Below are positions 16,761 to 29,286 of a stretch of DNA of 64,000 bases, piece after piece. How positions within the stretch are numbered: the stretch's first letter is position 1; every line of letters begins with the position of its first letter. A program made the position numbers and the translations under genes. The notes under the pieces were generated by a model. It had not been told where the DNA came from. It ran no database searches and saw only the letters and a list, made by a program, of their open reading frames with translations. Source of the stretch: Microbacteriaceae bacterium (GTDB lineage: Bacteria; Actinomycetota; Actinomycetes; Actinomycetales; Microbacteriaceae); assembly GCA_004297935.1 (NCBI GenBank), contig SCRE01000008.1:124001-188000 (forward strand), written 5' to 3'.

Positions 16761-18896
16761 ATGACCGGCTACAGCAGCATCGATTTCAGCCCGCTCGTGG
16801 GCATCTCATCCGATGAGGTCGTCACCCACTCGTTCGTGCGCGATGTGGCGTTGCGCGACGGCAGGACACTCGCCCTCGTCACGCTCGACAACGGTCGTGA
16901 TCACACCCGCCCGAACACGCTCGGCCCGTTGACGCTGCTCGAGCTGCGCGACACGCTCGACGCGTTGAAGCGGCGCGCTGCGACGGGCGAGATCGCCGGC
17001 GTCGCCATCACCGGCAAGCCATTCATCCTGGCGGCAGGCGCAGACCTCAGCAAGGTCGGCGACATTCCCGACCGGCGGGTCGCTGGGCTGTTGCCGCAGC
17101 TCGGGCACCAGGTGCTCGGCTCCCTGACCGACCTCGGGGTGCCGTCGTTCGTCTTCATCAACGGCCTCGCCCTGGGCGGCGGCCTGGAGATCGGCCTCAA
17201 CGCGAACTACCGCACGGTGGACCTCTCCGCGACCGGGATCGGCCTGCCGGAGGTCTTCCTCGGCTTGATCCCGGGTTGGGGCGGCGCCTACCTGCTGCCG
17301 AACCTGATCGGCATTGAGAACGCGTTGAAGGTGATCATCGAGAACCCGCTCAAGATGAATCGGATGCTGCGCCCGGCCGACGTGCTCGAGCTCGGCATCG
17401 CCGACGCCGGCTTCCCCTCAGCGACGTTCCTCGAGGACTCGATCCGCTGGGCGGACGGCGTCATCAACGGCACCGTCGCGGTCAAGCGGCCCCATGAACC
17501 CGGCAGGATCGAACGCGCGGTCAAATGGGATGTCGCAGTCGGCATCGCCCGCAAGGCCGTGGCAGGCCGGATCGGCACGGTCGCCGTCTCACCGTTCGCC
17601 GCCCTCGACCTGCTGAAAGCGGCGAAGAGCGGCACGAAGGCGGAAGGATTCGAGCGCGAAGACGTCGCGCTCGCCGAGTTGATCAGCGGTGACCAGTTCC
17701 AGGCCAGCGTCTACGCGTTCAACCTGGTGCAGAAGCGTGCCAAGCGACCCGCGGGCGCTCCCGACCCCGCGCTGGCCAAGCGCGTCACGAAGGTCGGGGT
17801 GATCGGCGCCGGCCTGATGGCGAGCCAGTTCGCCCTTCTGTCCGTGCGCCGTTTGCGGATTCCCGTCGTGATCACCGACCTGGACCAAGCCCGCGTGGAC
17901 GAGGGAGTCGCCTCTATCCACGACGAGATCGCGGCGCTCGCCGCGAAGGGGCGGATCTCGCCCGATGAGTCGAATCGGCTCACGGCGTTGGTGACCGGAA
18001 CGACGGACAAGAGCCTGTTCTCGGACGCCGAATGGGTGATCGAGGCCGTGTTCGAGGAACTGGGTGTCAAGCAGGACGTCTTCGCCGAGATCGAGCAGTA
18101 CATCTCGGACGACGCTGTTCTGGCGACCAACACGTCGTCGTTGTCCGTTGCGCAGATCGGCGCGAAGCTGAAGCATCCGGAACGTCTAGTCGGGTTCCAC
18201 TTCTTCAACCCGGTCGCGGTGATGCCGCTGATCGAGGTCGTGAAAGCACCCGGCACGGACGACGCCACCCTGTCGACGGCCATGGTCACGGCCAAGGCGC
18301 TGCGCAAGAACGCGGTCATCACTCGTGACACCCCGGGCTTCGTCGTCAACCGCGTCTTGGCGAAATTGCTCGGTGAGGCGATGCGGGCCGTCGATCTCGG
18401 CACCCCGTTCGACGTGGTCGACACGGCGCTCGCGCCGCTCGGGCTGCCGATGTCGCCATCCGTGCTGCTCGACCTGGTCGGGCTGAAGGTCGGCGCGCAC
18501 GTGCTCGACACGCATCACGCGGCTTTCCCGGATCGGTTCTACCAGTCGACGAACCTGCACAAGCTCGCCGAATACGGGACACTGCTCGAGAAGGACGGCA
18601 CGGGCAAGATCAAGGGCATCGACAAGGGTGCGCTCAAGGCGATCACGGTCGGCAGTACCCCGGTCGCACCCGAGGAGCTCCTCCGACGCGTGCAAGATGG
18701 GCTGGCCGATGAGATACACCGGATGCTCGAGGACGACGTCGTGCATGCCCCGGAGGACATCGACCTGTGCATGATCCTCGGTGCGGGCTGGCCGTTCCAG
18801 ATGGGCGGTGTCACCCCCTACCTGGATCGGGTCGGTGCCAGCGAGAGGGTATTCGGCGGCACGTTCCACACGCCGCCGGTCGCCGGAATCGCCTAA
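16761..18896 (+). CDS. fadB: Fatty acid oxidation complex alpha subunit: enoyl-CoA hydratase / 3-hydroxyacyl-CoA dehydrogenase
   Basis: 711-aa fusion. Residues 30-290 are a crotonase domain (AAGADLSKV; FINGLALGGGLEIGLNAN; PEVFLGLIPGWGG). From about 340 comes an NAD-binding Rossmann domain (GVIGAGLMASQFALL), then the dehydrogenase core with NTSSLSVAQIG, HFFNPVAVMPLIEVV and the TPGFVVNRVL segment. It hydrates enoyl-CoA and oxidises the 3-hydroxyacyl-CoA for the thiolase encoded just upstream. Length matches the family. Confidence 0.95.
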   Translation: MTGYSSIDFSPLVGISSDEVVTHSFVRDVALRDGRTLALVTLDNGRDHTRPNTLGPLTLLELRDTLDALKRRAATGEIAGVAITGKPFILAAGADLSKVGDIPDRRVAGLLPQLGHQVLGSLTDLGVPSFVFINGLALGGGLEIGLNANYRTVDLSATGIGLPEVFLGLIPGWGGAYLLPNLIGIENALKVIIENPLKMNRMLRPADVLELGIADAGFPSATFLEDSIRWADGVINGTVAVKRPHEPGRIERAVKWDVAVGIARKAVAGRIGTVAVSPFAALDLLKAAKSGTKAEGFEREDVALAELISGDQFQASVYAFNLVQKRAKRPAGAPDPALAKRVTKVGVIGAGLMASQFALLSVRRLRIPVVITDLDQARVDEGVASIHDEIAALAAKGRISPDESNRLTALVTGTTDKSLFSDAEWVIEAVFEELGVKQDVFAEIEQYISDDAVLATNTSSLSVAQIGAKLKHPERLVGFHFFNPVAVMPLIEVVKAPGTDDATLSTAMVTAKALRKNAVITRDTPGFVVNRVLAKLLGEAMRAVDLGTPFDVVDTALAPLGLPMSPSVLLDLVGLKVGAHVLDTHHAAFPDRFYQSTNLHKLAEYGTLLEKDGTGKIKGIDKGALKAITVGSTPVAPEELLRRVQDGLADEIHRMLEDDVVHAPEDIDLCMILGAGWPFQMGGVTPYLDRVGASERVFGGTFHTPPVAGIA

Positions 18897-18919
18897 GCGC
18901 CCGCACCAGAGATCAGGCG

Positions 18920-20872
18920 TCAGAGGCTGCGGCGCCGCTTTGCACTCACCGTTTGTTCGGACGTGTCTTCCGGGAGTGGTCGAGCGACCGGAATCTTGCT
19001 GCCGAGCACCTGCTCGACGATGTCTCTGGCGATCTTCTGAGGCGAGAGACCCGCCTGCTCGAGGATCTCGTCACGCGTGGCGTGCTCCAGGAACTCATCG
19101 GGAAGGCCAAGCTCATCGACGGCCGTGTCCACACCGGCCGCCCGAAGGTCCTGCCGCACACGAGTGCCGATCCCACCGACCCGGATGCCGTCTTCCAGTG
19201 TCACCACCAACCGGTGACGCCCGGCCAACTCGATGACGCTGTGCGGCACCGGCACGACCCAGCGCGGATCGACGACCGTGGCGCCGATCCCCTGGGCATC
19301 GAGCAGTTCGGCGATACGAAGAGCGAGACCGGCGAACGGCCCGACGGCAACGATGAGCACGTCGCGTTGGTCGTCTTCGACGAGGATGTCGACGCCGTCC
19401 GGCAGGCGGCGCACGGCGCCGACGTCGGCGCCGACGCTGCCCTTTGGGAAACGGATGACGGTGGGCGCATCCTCCACGCCGACCGCCTCCGCGAGTTCCT
19501 CACGCAGTCGACTCGCATCACGCGGTGCGGCCAACCGAATGTGCGGAACCAGCTGCAGGATCGCCAGATCCCAGATTCCGTGATGGCTCGGACCGTCCGG
19601 CCCGGTGACACCGGCGCGGTCGAGTACGAACGTCACGCCCGCCTTATGCAGCGCGACATCCATGAGCACCTGGTCGAACGCACGGTTGATGAACGTCGCG
19701 TAGAGTGCCACCACCGGGTGCAGGCCGCCGTAGGCCAGGCCGGCAGCGCTGGCGACGGCGTGCTGTTCGGCGATCCCGACATCGTGCACGCGCTCGGGGA
19801 ACTGTTCGGCGAGGCGGTTGAGGCCGGTCGGCCTCAGCATTGCCGCCGTGATGCCGACCAGTCTCGGGTTCTCCCTCGCGAGGCGCAGGAGTTCATCGCC
19901 GAACACGTTCGTCCAGGCGGGGGCACCTGAGGATCCGATGGGCTCCCCCGTCTCCGGGTCGATCTGCCCGACGGAGTGGAATTGATCCGCCGAGTCGTTG
20001 ACGGCCGGTTCGAATCCGCGACCCTTCTGTGTGATCGCGTGCACGATGACGGGAGCGCCGTATCCCTTGGCCTGGCGCAAGGCCTCTTCCATCGCGGCGA
20101 TGTCGTGCCCGTCGATCGGGCCGACGTACTTGATGTCGAGGTTCGAATACAACTGCTCGTTGTTCGCGAACCGGCTGAGGAACCCATGGGCGCCTCCGCG
20201 GATACCGCGATACAGCGCCCGGCCCGGCCCACCGAGCTTGCCGAACGCGGCTTGGCTCGTCAGGTACAGGCTGCGGTAGCTGTCCTTGGTGCGCACCGAG
20301 TTCAGGAACCGCGCAATCCCGCCGATCGTCGGAGCATAGGATCGGCCATTGTCGTTGACCACGATCACCAAGTTCCGGTTGTTGTCGTCGGTGATGTTGT
20401 TGAGCGCCTCCCATGTCATGCCGCCGGTCAGTGCGCCATCGCCGACGACCGCGACCACGTGACGATCGCGCTGGCCCGTGACGGCAAACGCCCGCGAGAT
20501 GCCGTCCGCCCAGGAGAGGGAGCTCGACGCGTGGGAATTCTCCACGATGTCGTGGATCGACTCCGCGCGCTGCGGATAGCCCGCGACTCCGCCCTTCTGC
20601 CGCAGCTTGCTGAAGTCTTGCCGGCCGGTCAAGAGCTTGTGCACGTAGGCCTGATGCCCGACGTCGAAGACGAGGGCGTCTCGCGGCGAATCGAAAATCC
20701 GGTGGATGGCGATGGTGGTCTCGACCATGCCCAGGTTCGGACCCAGATGACCCCCGGTCCGCGCGACGTTCGAGATCAGGAAGGTGCGGATCTCGTCCGC
20801 GAGCTGGATCAGCTGCTCCTTCGAGAGTGCATCGAGATCACGCGGACCCCTGATCGTCTCCAGAAGGGTCAT
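18920..20872 (-). CDS. dxs: 1-deoxy-D-xylulose-5-phosphate synthase
   Basis: About 650-aa thiamine-diphosphate enzyme, the first step of the MEP isoprenoid pathway (pyruvate plus glyceraldehyde 3-phosphate). Visible blocks are DVGHQAYVHKLLTGR, the ThDP-binding VVAVVGDGALTGGMTWEALNN followed by NDNGRSYAPTIGG, VGIAEQHAVASAAGLA and DRAGVTGPDGPSHHG. The C-terminus carries a polar tail ending in a basic run. The start is the ATG of MTLLETIRGPRDLD; 78 open codons upstream do not match the family. It lies 88 bp downstream of acnA on the same strand. Confidence 0.96.
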   Translation of the reverse strand: MTLLETIRGPRDLDALSKEQLIQLADEIRTFLISNVARTGGHLGPNLGMVETTIAIHRIFDSPRDALVFDVGHQAYVHKLLTGRQDFSKLRQKGGVAGYPQRAESIHDIVENSHASSSLSWADGISRAFAVTGQRDRHVVAVVGDGALTGGMTWEALNNITDDNNRNLVIVVNDNGRSYAPTIGGIARFLNSVRTKDSYRSLYLTSQAAFGKLGGPGRALYRGIRGGAHGFLSRFANNEQLYSNLDIKYVGPIDGHDIAAMEEALRQAKGYGAPVIVHAITQKGRGFEPAVNDSADQFHSVGQIDPETGEPIGSSGAPAWTNVFGDELLRLARENPRLVGITAAMLRPTGLNRLAEQFPERVHDVGIAEQHAVASAAGLAYGGLHPVVALYATFINRAFDQVLMDVALHKAGVTFVLDRAGVTGPDGPSHHGIWDLAILQLVPHIRLAAPRDASRLREELAEAVGVEDAPTVIRFPKGSVGADVGAVRRLPDGVDILVEDDQRDVLIVAVGPFAGLALRIAELLDAQGIGATVVDPRWVVPVPHSVIELAGRHRLVVTLEDGIRVGGIGTRVRQDLRAAGVDTAVDELGLPDEFLEHATRDEILEQAGLSPQKIARDIVEQVLGSKIPVARPLPEDTSEQTVSAKRRRSL

Positions 20873-20960
20873 CCGCACTGCCTTTCCTCCGCGCGCGGAG
20901 TCCCCGCGGCGTCGTTCGATTCTACGCGCCCCGGTCGGCGAGACGGCGTGGATCCTGCCG

Positions 20961-23786
<2,826 letters not shown>

Positions 23787-23913
23787 GCTGCCCTCTCCTT
23801 CGCTGGCGGGGATCGCATGAGCGGTCCCCCACGGTCAATCTTGATGCCGGCGCGAATGTTTTCTCCAGCAAGGTTCGCCTAACCCGGTCTTTCGTGCACA
23901 GAGCGTCACAAAC

Positions 23914-23931
23914 TATCTCGACATCGAGATA
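23914..23931. promoter_or_regulatory. Palindromic operator-like site upstream of acnA
   Basis: TATCTCGA-CA-TCGAGATA, a perfect 8+2+8 inverted repeat in the 191-bp gap between the P-type ATPase stop and the acnA start, 128 bp before acnA. The form is that of a dimeric repressor site; which regulator binds it is not evident. Confidence 0.55.
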
Positions 23932-23977
23932 ATTCTAGCAGAACCACCCATCGATCCCGGCGCAGCCGCGCCCCTTC

Positions 23978-26368
23978 TCATTCGCGATCGAAGACCAGAG
24001 AGTGCCGCTTCGCGAACCGGTAGAACAGTTCGATCCCGGCGGCCCCGAGTGCGCCGACCACGATGCCATAGACGAGGGTCAGGTCGACAGAGACGTCCAT
24101 CATGAAGAAGGCGCGGCTGAACGGAACGACGCAGACGAGCACGAACGCACCGATGACACTCCCGAGCAGCGCGAGGCGCGCCCTGCTCAGCGGGCGCGCC
24201 AGCACGCTGAGGATCCACAGCGAGACACAGAACAACGTGACGGTCGCAACGCTGCGCGCCTCGTGGCGTTCGATCCGCAACAGGTGCATCGGGATGAAGG
24301 CCAGCAGGCACGTGCACGCGGCGATGATCCCGGTCGGAATCGAATATCGCAGGATTCGACGCAAGACCCCCGGCGTGTAGAGCCGGCGATTCGGCGCGAG
24401 CGCAAGCAGGAATGATGGGATGCCGATGGCCAGCGACGACACCAACGACAGTTGGCGGGGCAGAAATGGAAACGGCATCAAGGTCGCCGCGCTGACCAGC
24501 GCGAGAATGATGCCGTAGACGGTCTTCGCGAGGAAGATGTTCGCCACCCGCTCGACGTTCGCGATCACGCGACGGCCCAGAGCGAGCACGTGCGGAAGGT
24601 GATCGAAGCGATTGTCCAGTAGCACGATCCGGGAGACGGCCTTCGTCGCGGCCGTCGCCGTTCCCATCGCAATGCCCAGATCCGCGTCTTTGACGGCCAT
24701 CGCGTCGTTCACGCCGTCGCCGGTCATTCCGACGGTCCTGCCCGAGGCGCGCAGCAACCCGATCGCGCGGCGCTTCTGTTCCGGACTGACCCTGCCGAGG
24801 ATGTTCGAGCGCTGCAACGCCTCCGCGAGGGCACCGTCGTCGTGCAGTTGGGACGCGTCGACCGCGTCGCCGCCGATGCCGAGCGGTCCGGCAAGGGCCG
24901 CGACCGTCACCGGATTGTCGCCGGACATGATGATGCTGCGCACGCCTTGCGATTCGAAATAGCGCAGCGTCTCCGGGGCCTCCTGCCGGATCGTCTCCGC
25001 GAACGTCACCAGGGCCGCAGGCTCGAGCGCCCCGATGTCCAGCCGCACCGCGTTCGCAGCCTGTGGGGCATCCGTTCTCGGCTCAGGCAAGGCCACGGTG
25101 CTGCGCACGAGCGCGAGCGTGCGTCGGCCGGTCGCAGCCATCCGGTCCGCTTCCGCGCGCTCGCGTGACCGCGCCGCCAGCAGCCGCTCGGGTGCGCCGA
25201 GCAGCCAGGTGGACGCGCGTTCACCCTGGCTGAATTGCACGCCACTGTACTTGGCCGTAGAACTGAACGGCAGCCTCCTCGCGATGATCACATCCGGCGC
25301 CGCGAAATGCCGAGCGAGCAATCGTGCTGTCGCGTTGCCCGTGTCATCGGAGCCGAACGCGGCGAGGGCGATCGCCGATTCGGACTCCGGGACGCTGCCG
25401 AACGCCATCAGTCGGTCGAACGCGAGTTCGCCGCTGGTCAGCGTGCCGGTCTTGTCGAGACACAGCACGTCGACCCGCGCGAGCACCTCGACGGCCGCGA
25501 GCTCTTGCACCAGCACCTTCTTCGTGGCCAGCTGGATGGCGGCGACACCGAACGCCAGGCTGATCAACAGCACGAGGCCTTCCGGGATCATCCCGACCAC
25601 GCTGGCGACGGCGTCGACGACCGCGCGCTGCCACAGGCCGCCGTGGAGCAGCCGGGTCAATCCGCCGTACGCGAAGATCCGGCCGATGACGGTGATCACG
25701 ATCACCGGACCGACGATCCACGAGATGTAGACCAGGATGCGGTTCACCGCGGCACGCAGCTCGGAATGCACCAGCGAGTGCCTGCGGATCTCTGACGTCA
25801 ACTTGTTGGCATAGGAGTCGGCACCGACGGCGGTGACCCGCGCGTACCCGGTTCCGCCGATGACGTGCGAGCCCGAAAGGAGCGGCTCGCCTGCATCCTT
25901 CGGTGCCGGGTTCGACTCGCCGGTCAGCATCGACTCGTCGATGCTCAGCCCCGTGCCGGTGATGGTGCAGGCATCGGCGGGAATCTGGTCCCCCGTCCGC
26001 AGGACGAGCACGTCGTCGAGCACGATCTGCTCGGTTGGAACCGTGACCACGACGCCGTCGCGGCGCACGGTGCTGGTCGGTGCAGCGAGGAGGGCAAGCC
26101 GGTCGAGCACGAATTTCGCGCGCAGCTCCTGCACGATGCCGATCAGGGCATTGACGATGACGACGCCGTAGAAGAAGCCATCGCGCAGATCGCCGACGAC
26201 GAGCACGGCGACGAAACAGACGGTCAGGATCGCATTGAAGAACGTGAAGACGTTTTCCCGAAGGATGTCTCCGACGGAACGCGACGTCGGCTGCTTGACC
26301 TCGTTGACCTGCCCGGCGGCCCTACGCGCGGCCACCTCGTCCGATGTCAGGCCGGGCGCCTCTGCCAT
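23978..26368 (-). CDS. Cation-transporting P-type ATPase, CtpE-like (probable calcium transporter)
   Basis: 796-aa P-type ATPase, nearly the same length as mycobacterial CtpE and with the same N-terminal pattern (GLTSDEVAARRAAGQVNEV, then VGDILRENVFTFFNAIL). The actuator motif is LTGESNP, the phosphorylation site is CLDKTGTLT, and the hinge is MTGDGVNDAMAVKDADLGIAMG. In the metal-binding helix, PEGLVLL resembles the IPEG/VPEG of calcium pumps. CtpE imports calcium in mycobacteria; that function here is by similarity. An uncommonly hydrophobic C-terminal half carries about six membrane helices. Confidence 0.88.
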   Translation of the reverse strand: MAEAPGLTSDEVAARRAAGQVNEVKQPTSRSVGDILRENVFTFFNAILTVCFVAVLVVGDLRDGFFYGVVIVNALIGIVQELRAKFVLDRLALLAAPTSTVRRDGVVVTVPTEQIVLDDVLVLRTGDQIPADACTITGTGLSIDESMLTGESNPAPKDAGEPLLSGSHVIGGTGYARVTAVGADSYANKLTSEIRRHSLVHSELRAAVNRILVYISWIVGPVIVITVIGRIFAYGGLTRLLHGGLWQRAVVDAVASVVGMIPEGLVLLISLAFGVAAIQLATKKVLVQELAAVEVLARVDVLCLDKTGTLTSGELAFDRLMAFGSVPESESAIALAAFGSDDTGNATARLLARHFAAPDVIIARRLPFSSTAKYSGVQFSQGERASTWLLGAPERLLAARSRERAEADRMAATGRRTLALVRSTVALPEPRTDAPQAANAVRLDIGALEPAALVTFAETIRQEAPETLRYFESQGVRSIIMSGDNPVTVAALAGPLGIGGDAVDASQLHDDGALAEALQRSNILGRVSPEQKRRAIGLLRASGRTVGMTGDGVNDAMAVKDADLGIAMGTATAATKAVSRIVLLDNRFDHLPHVLALGRRVIANVERVANIFLAKTVYGIILALVSAATLMPFPFLPRQLSLVSSLAIGIPSFLLALAPNRRLYTPGVLRRILRYSIPTGIIAACTCLLAFIPMHLLRIERHEARSVATVTLFCVSLWILSVLARPLSRARLALLGSVIGAFVLVCVVPFSRAFFMMDVSVDLTLVYGIVVGALGAAGIELFYRFAKRHSLVFDRE

Positions 26369-26372
26369 ACGG

Positions 26373-27152
26373 CTAGGAACCCGACGCCGGCTTCAGGTTG
26401 TACACGGAACGCACCACGAGCCAGGTCACGAGCACGAGCGGGGCATACAGTGGAACCCCCATCAGGAGTTTCGCGATCGCCAGCCCTGCGACGTTGTCCG
26501 CCAGGTACAACGGAAGCTCGACGACGAGCCGGGCGACGAACAATGCGAGCCAGCACACGGTGATCAGCTGGAGCGCACGATACTTGGCGCGATCGCGACG
26601 CCAGGCCAGACCGTCGCCCATCAGGTATCCGACGGCGAGGCCGATCAGCGGCCAGCCGACCAGCAGCGAGATCAGGATCGCCAGCCCGTAGGCGCCGTTC
26701 GTGATCAGGCCGATGATGAAGTTGTCGCTGCCCTTTCCGGTCAACAACGCGAGAATCGCGGATGCACCGACCCCGATCAGCCCCGCGACCGCCTGGGTGA
26801 CCGGTGTGCGCCCGGCCATGCGCAGCACGGTGAACACGACCGCGACCGCGACCGATGCGCCGAGCGCCACTGGCACATTCATCGTGAAGGTGTACACGAC
26901 CAGGAAGACCAGCCCGGGCAGAATCGTCTCCGCAAGACCGCGGATGCCGCCCATCGCGGTGAGCAGCGCGGCACCGGTCGGTGCCTGGCCCTCTGCCACG
27001 GCCGCCAACCCGCTTCGTTTCGCGGCGGCGGCAAGGCCTTGACCGAGCGCCCCCGGCAGCGATTCCGAGCGCGCGTCCGAGTGCGGCGCGGCATCCGCGC
27101 CTTCGGGCGGCATCGACACCGCGTCGCGCCCGTCCGGTTCGTTCGTGATCAT
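26373..27152 (-). CDS. DUF3159 family membrane protein
   Basis: 259-aa actinobacterial membrane protein with about six hydrophobic helices after an acidic 50-residue tail. The family block LAETILPGLVFLVVYTFT is visible near residue 72. No function is known. It is the last gene of the dut-DUF3710-DUF3159 run; the P-type ATPase starts 4 bp after its stop and may be cotranscribed. Confidence 0.87.
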   Translation of the reverse strand: MITNEPDGRDAVSMPPEGADAAPHSDARSESLPGALGQGLAAAAKRSGLAAVAEGQAPTGAALLTAMGGIRGLAETILPGLVFLVVYTFTMNVPVALGASVAVAVVFTVLRMAGRTPVTQAVAGLIGVGASAILALLTGKGSDNFIIGLITNGAYGLAILISLLVGWPLIGLAVGYLMGDGLAWRRDRAKYRALQLITVCWLALFVARLVVELPLYLADNVAGLAIAKLLMGVPLYAPLVLVTWLVVRSVYNLKPASGS

Positions 27153-27166
27153 CGTGGCGGCTCGGT

Positions 27167-27778
27167 TCAGATGGTGGCGGCTTCGTCGCCGGTCAACGGC
27201 ATCCGAAGCGGGATCAGATCGCGCGGCGGCATCGGCACGGAGCCGCGCACCACGACGATGCTGCGGAACAGATCCTCGACCAGTGCCGCCGCTTCCGGCT
27301 GAACGGCGGCATCGCCGGCGATCACGCCGCGGAGGAACCAGCGTGGCCCGTCGACACCGACGAAGCGCGCAATGCGTGTCTCTCCGGCGGTGTCGGGAGC
27401 CGCCACCGGGATCTCGGCGACCAGCTCTGGCCCGAAGACGCCGTCTCGCGCACTGGTCCGACCGCCTTGCCGGTCGACCTGCTCGGCGATCTGCTCACGG
27501 ATCTCATGCCACAGTCCGCTCGATCGCGGAGCGGCGAACGGCTGCACTTGAAGCGTCGAACCGGCATAGTCGAGGCCGACGGCCACGACGCGCTGAGTCT
27601 CCTCTTCGACCTCGAGGCGCAGGTGCAGGCCCTCACGCGGCAAAATCCTCACGCCGCCGAGATCGATGTAGGGGCGCACCGGATTCGCCTCGGACTCGTC
27701 AAGGGGACCGGCGGTCGCCCGGTCTTCGGGGGCCGACTTCTCCCAGTCGTCGGTATCGCTGTTGTGTGTGTCGCTCAC
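27167..27778 (-). CDS. DUF3710 family protein
   Basis: 203-aa soluble protein with an acidic, disordered-looking N-terminus and the conserved core YIDLGGVRILPREGLHLRLEVEE, then LQVQPFAAPRSSGLWHEIREQIAEQV and FVGVDGPRWFLRGVIAG. Function unknown. The GTG start overlaps the dut stop (GTGA), so translation is probably coupled. The pairing with dut is conserved in mycobacteria and other actinobacteria. Confidence 0.88.
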   Translation of the reverse strand: MSDTHNSDTDDWEKSAPEDRATAGPLDESEANPVRPYIDLGGVRILPREGLHLRLEVEEETQRVVAVGLDYAGSTLQVQPFAAPRSSGLWHEIREQIAEQVDRQGGRTSARDGVFGPELVAEIPVAAPDTAGETRIARFVGVDGPRWFLRGVIAGDAAVQPEAAALVEDLFRSIVVVRGSVPMPPRDLIPLRMPLTGDEAATI

Positions 27779-28233
27779 GCGTGCTCTCCTGACTGCAGGG
27801 CGGTGTAGCCCGTCGAACCGAACCCGTTCGCGCCGCGGGCGCTGTCGGGGAGTTCCTCGACGGGGACGAATCGGGCTCGACTGACGGGCATGACCACGAT
27901 CTGAGCGATTCTGTCGCCCGCGGCCACGGCGTACGACTCGACCGCATCCGTGTTGAGCAGGGTGACCCTGATTTCGCCGCGATACCCCGCGTCGACAGTG
28001 CCGGGCGAATTCACGATCGTGATCCCGTGGCGGGCCGCAAGGCCGCTTCGCGGCACGACGAACGCCACATAGCCATCCGGCAACGCGATCGACAGCCCCG
28101 TGCCGAGCGTCTTACGCTCGCCCGGTGCCAGAATCGCCGCCTCGCTCGAGCAGAGATCGGCGCCGGCATCGCCGGGATGCGCATAGGTCGGCGCGACATC
28201 CGCCCGAACAGACACGTCAATGGAATCGGTCAC
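27775..28233 (-). CDS. dut: dUTP diphosphatase
   Basis: 152-aa trimeric dUTPase. The motifs appear in order: HPGDAGADL (motif 1), PRSGLAARHGITIVN (2), GTVDAGYRGEI (3), AAGDRIAQIVVMP (4) and the C-terminal glycine-rich NGFGSTG (5). It hydrolyses dUTP to dUMP, keeping uracil out of DNA. The start is a GTG; DUF3093 is divergent 38 bp away. Confidence 0.96.
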   Translation of the reverse strand: MTDSIDVSVRADVAPTYAHPGDAGADLCSSEAAILAPGERKTLGTGLSIALPDGYVAFVVPRSGLAARHGITIVNSPGTVDAGYRGEIRVTLLNTDAVESYAVAAGDRIAQIVVMPVSRARFVPVEELPDSARGANGFGSTGYTALQSGEHA

Positions 28234-28271
28234 GTGTCGAGGGTAGTGCAGAAATCTGATCGAATAGGGGC

Positions 28272-28742
28272 ATGGTTCTTTATCGCGAGCGGCTGTGGCC
28301 CGCCCCGTGGCTTTTCATCTCCACCGCCCTGATCATGCCCGCGTGCATTCTGGTGTTTGCGCCGATCAACCTGCCCGTCGGCATCGTCTTGGCACTCGTC
28401 CTCTACGCAGTCTGCGTTTGGATGCTCCTGAGCTCGGCCGCCACCATCCAGGTGACAGACCTCACCCTCAGCGCGGGGCGCGCACGCATCGAGCGCTCGA
28501 TGATCGGTGACGCACAAGCGTTCGACGGCGACGAGGCCACCCTGCAACGGGGGCAGAAGCTCGACGCCCGCGCCTGGCTGCTGATCCGCGGCTGGGTGAA
28601 GCCGGTGGTCAAGGTTGCCGTGCTGGATGTGAACGACCCGACGCCTTACTGGCTGATTTCCACGCGCCGGCCGAGCGAACTGGTACGCGTCCTCAGCGAT
28701 CTGCCGGGCAGAAGCCAGGATCGGCCGCTCGAGCGCGGCTGA
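28272..28742 (+). CDS. DUF3093 family membrane protein
   Basis: 156-aa protein with two N-terminal membrane helices (about residues 10-50) and a soluble C-terminal domain containing ARIERSMIGDAQAFDGDEA and PTPYWLISTRRPSELVRVL, the block that defines the actinobacterial family. Function unknown; it is consistently next to dut. Confidence 0.88.
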   Translation: MVLYRERLWPAPWLFISTALIMPACILVFAPINLPVGIVLALVLYAVCVWMLLSSAATIQVTDLTLSAGRARIERSMIGDAQAFDGDEATLQRGQKLDARAWLLIRGWVKPVVKVAVLDVNDPTPYWLISTRRPSELVRVLSDLPGRSQDRPLERG

Positions 28743-28788
28743 ACGCACGGCCGATCCCGGGCGAAACGCATCGAGACCGGCAGGCGGG

Positions 28789-29082
28789 TCAGCTCGCGCA
28801 CTCCATGCAGATCGGCCCCAGCTTGGACTCGTGGTCCATCTGCGAACGGTGCTTGACGAGGAAGCAGCTCACGCACGTGAACTCGTCCGCCTGCGGTGGC
28901 AGAACCACGACATCCAGATCGAGATCGGACAGGTCGGCGCCGGGGAGCTCGAACCCGCCCGGGTTGTCGGCATCATCGACGTCAACGACTCCGGACATCT
29001 TGTCCGGCACTCGTTCCTTGAGCGCCTCGATCGACTCCGAGTCGTCCTCGGTCTTTCGTGGCGCATCGTAATCCGTTGCCAT
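28789..29082 (-). CDS. DUF4193 family zinc-ribbon-like protein
   Basis: 97-aa very acidic protein starting MATDYDAPRKTEDD. A C-terminal pair of CxxC motifs (CVSC and CMEC) probably binds zinc. This is a conserved actinobacterial protein of unknown function, in the same dut neighbourhood in mycobacteria. I prefer the ATG giving MATDYDAPRK over the one two codons earlier. Confidence 0.88.
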   Translation of the reverse strand: MATDYDAPRKTEDDSESIEALKERVPDKMSGVVDVDDADNPGGFELPGADLSDLDLDVVVLPPQADEFTCVSCFLVKHRSQMDHESKLGPICMECAS

Positions 29083-29286
29083 GCCCATCCACTTCTCATG
29101 CGACTACCGATCAAACGAAATCGGCGGGCATAGTTTGCATCAATCCCGGGGGAATAGCAAACCGTTCCGCGACCTCATCGCTTCTGGTCACCATCAACTT
29201 GCGGCGCGCCACGGTTATTCCCGAGTTTTCGGCTGCCCTCGTGGCATCCTAACCACGAACCGAGACAGCTGGAGAGGCGTTTCACC

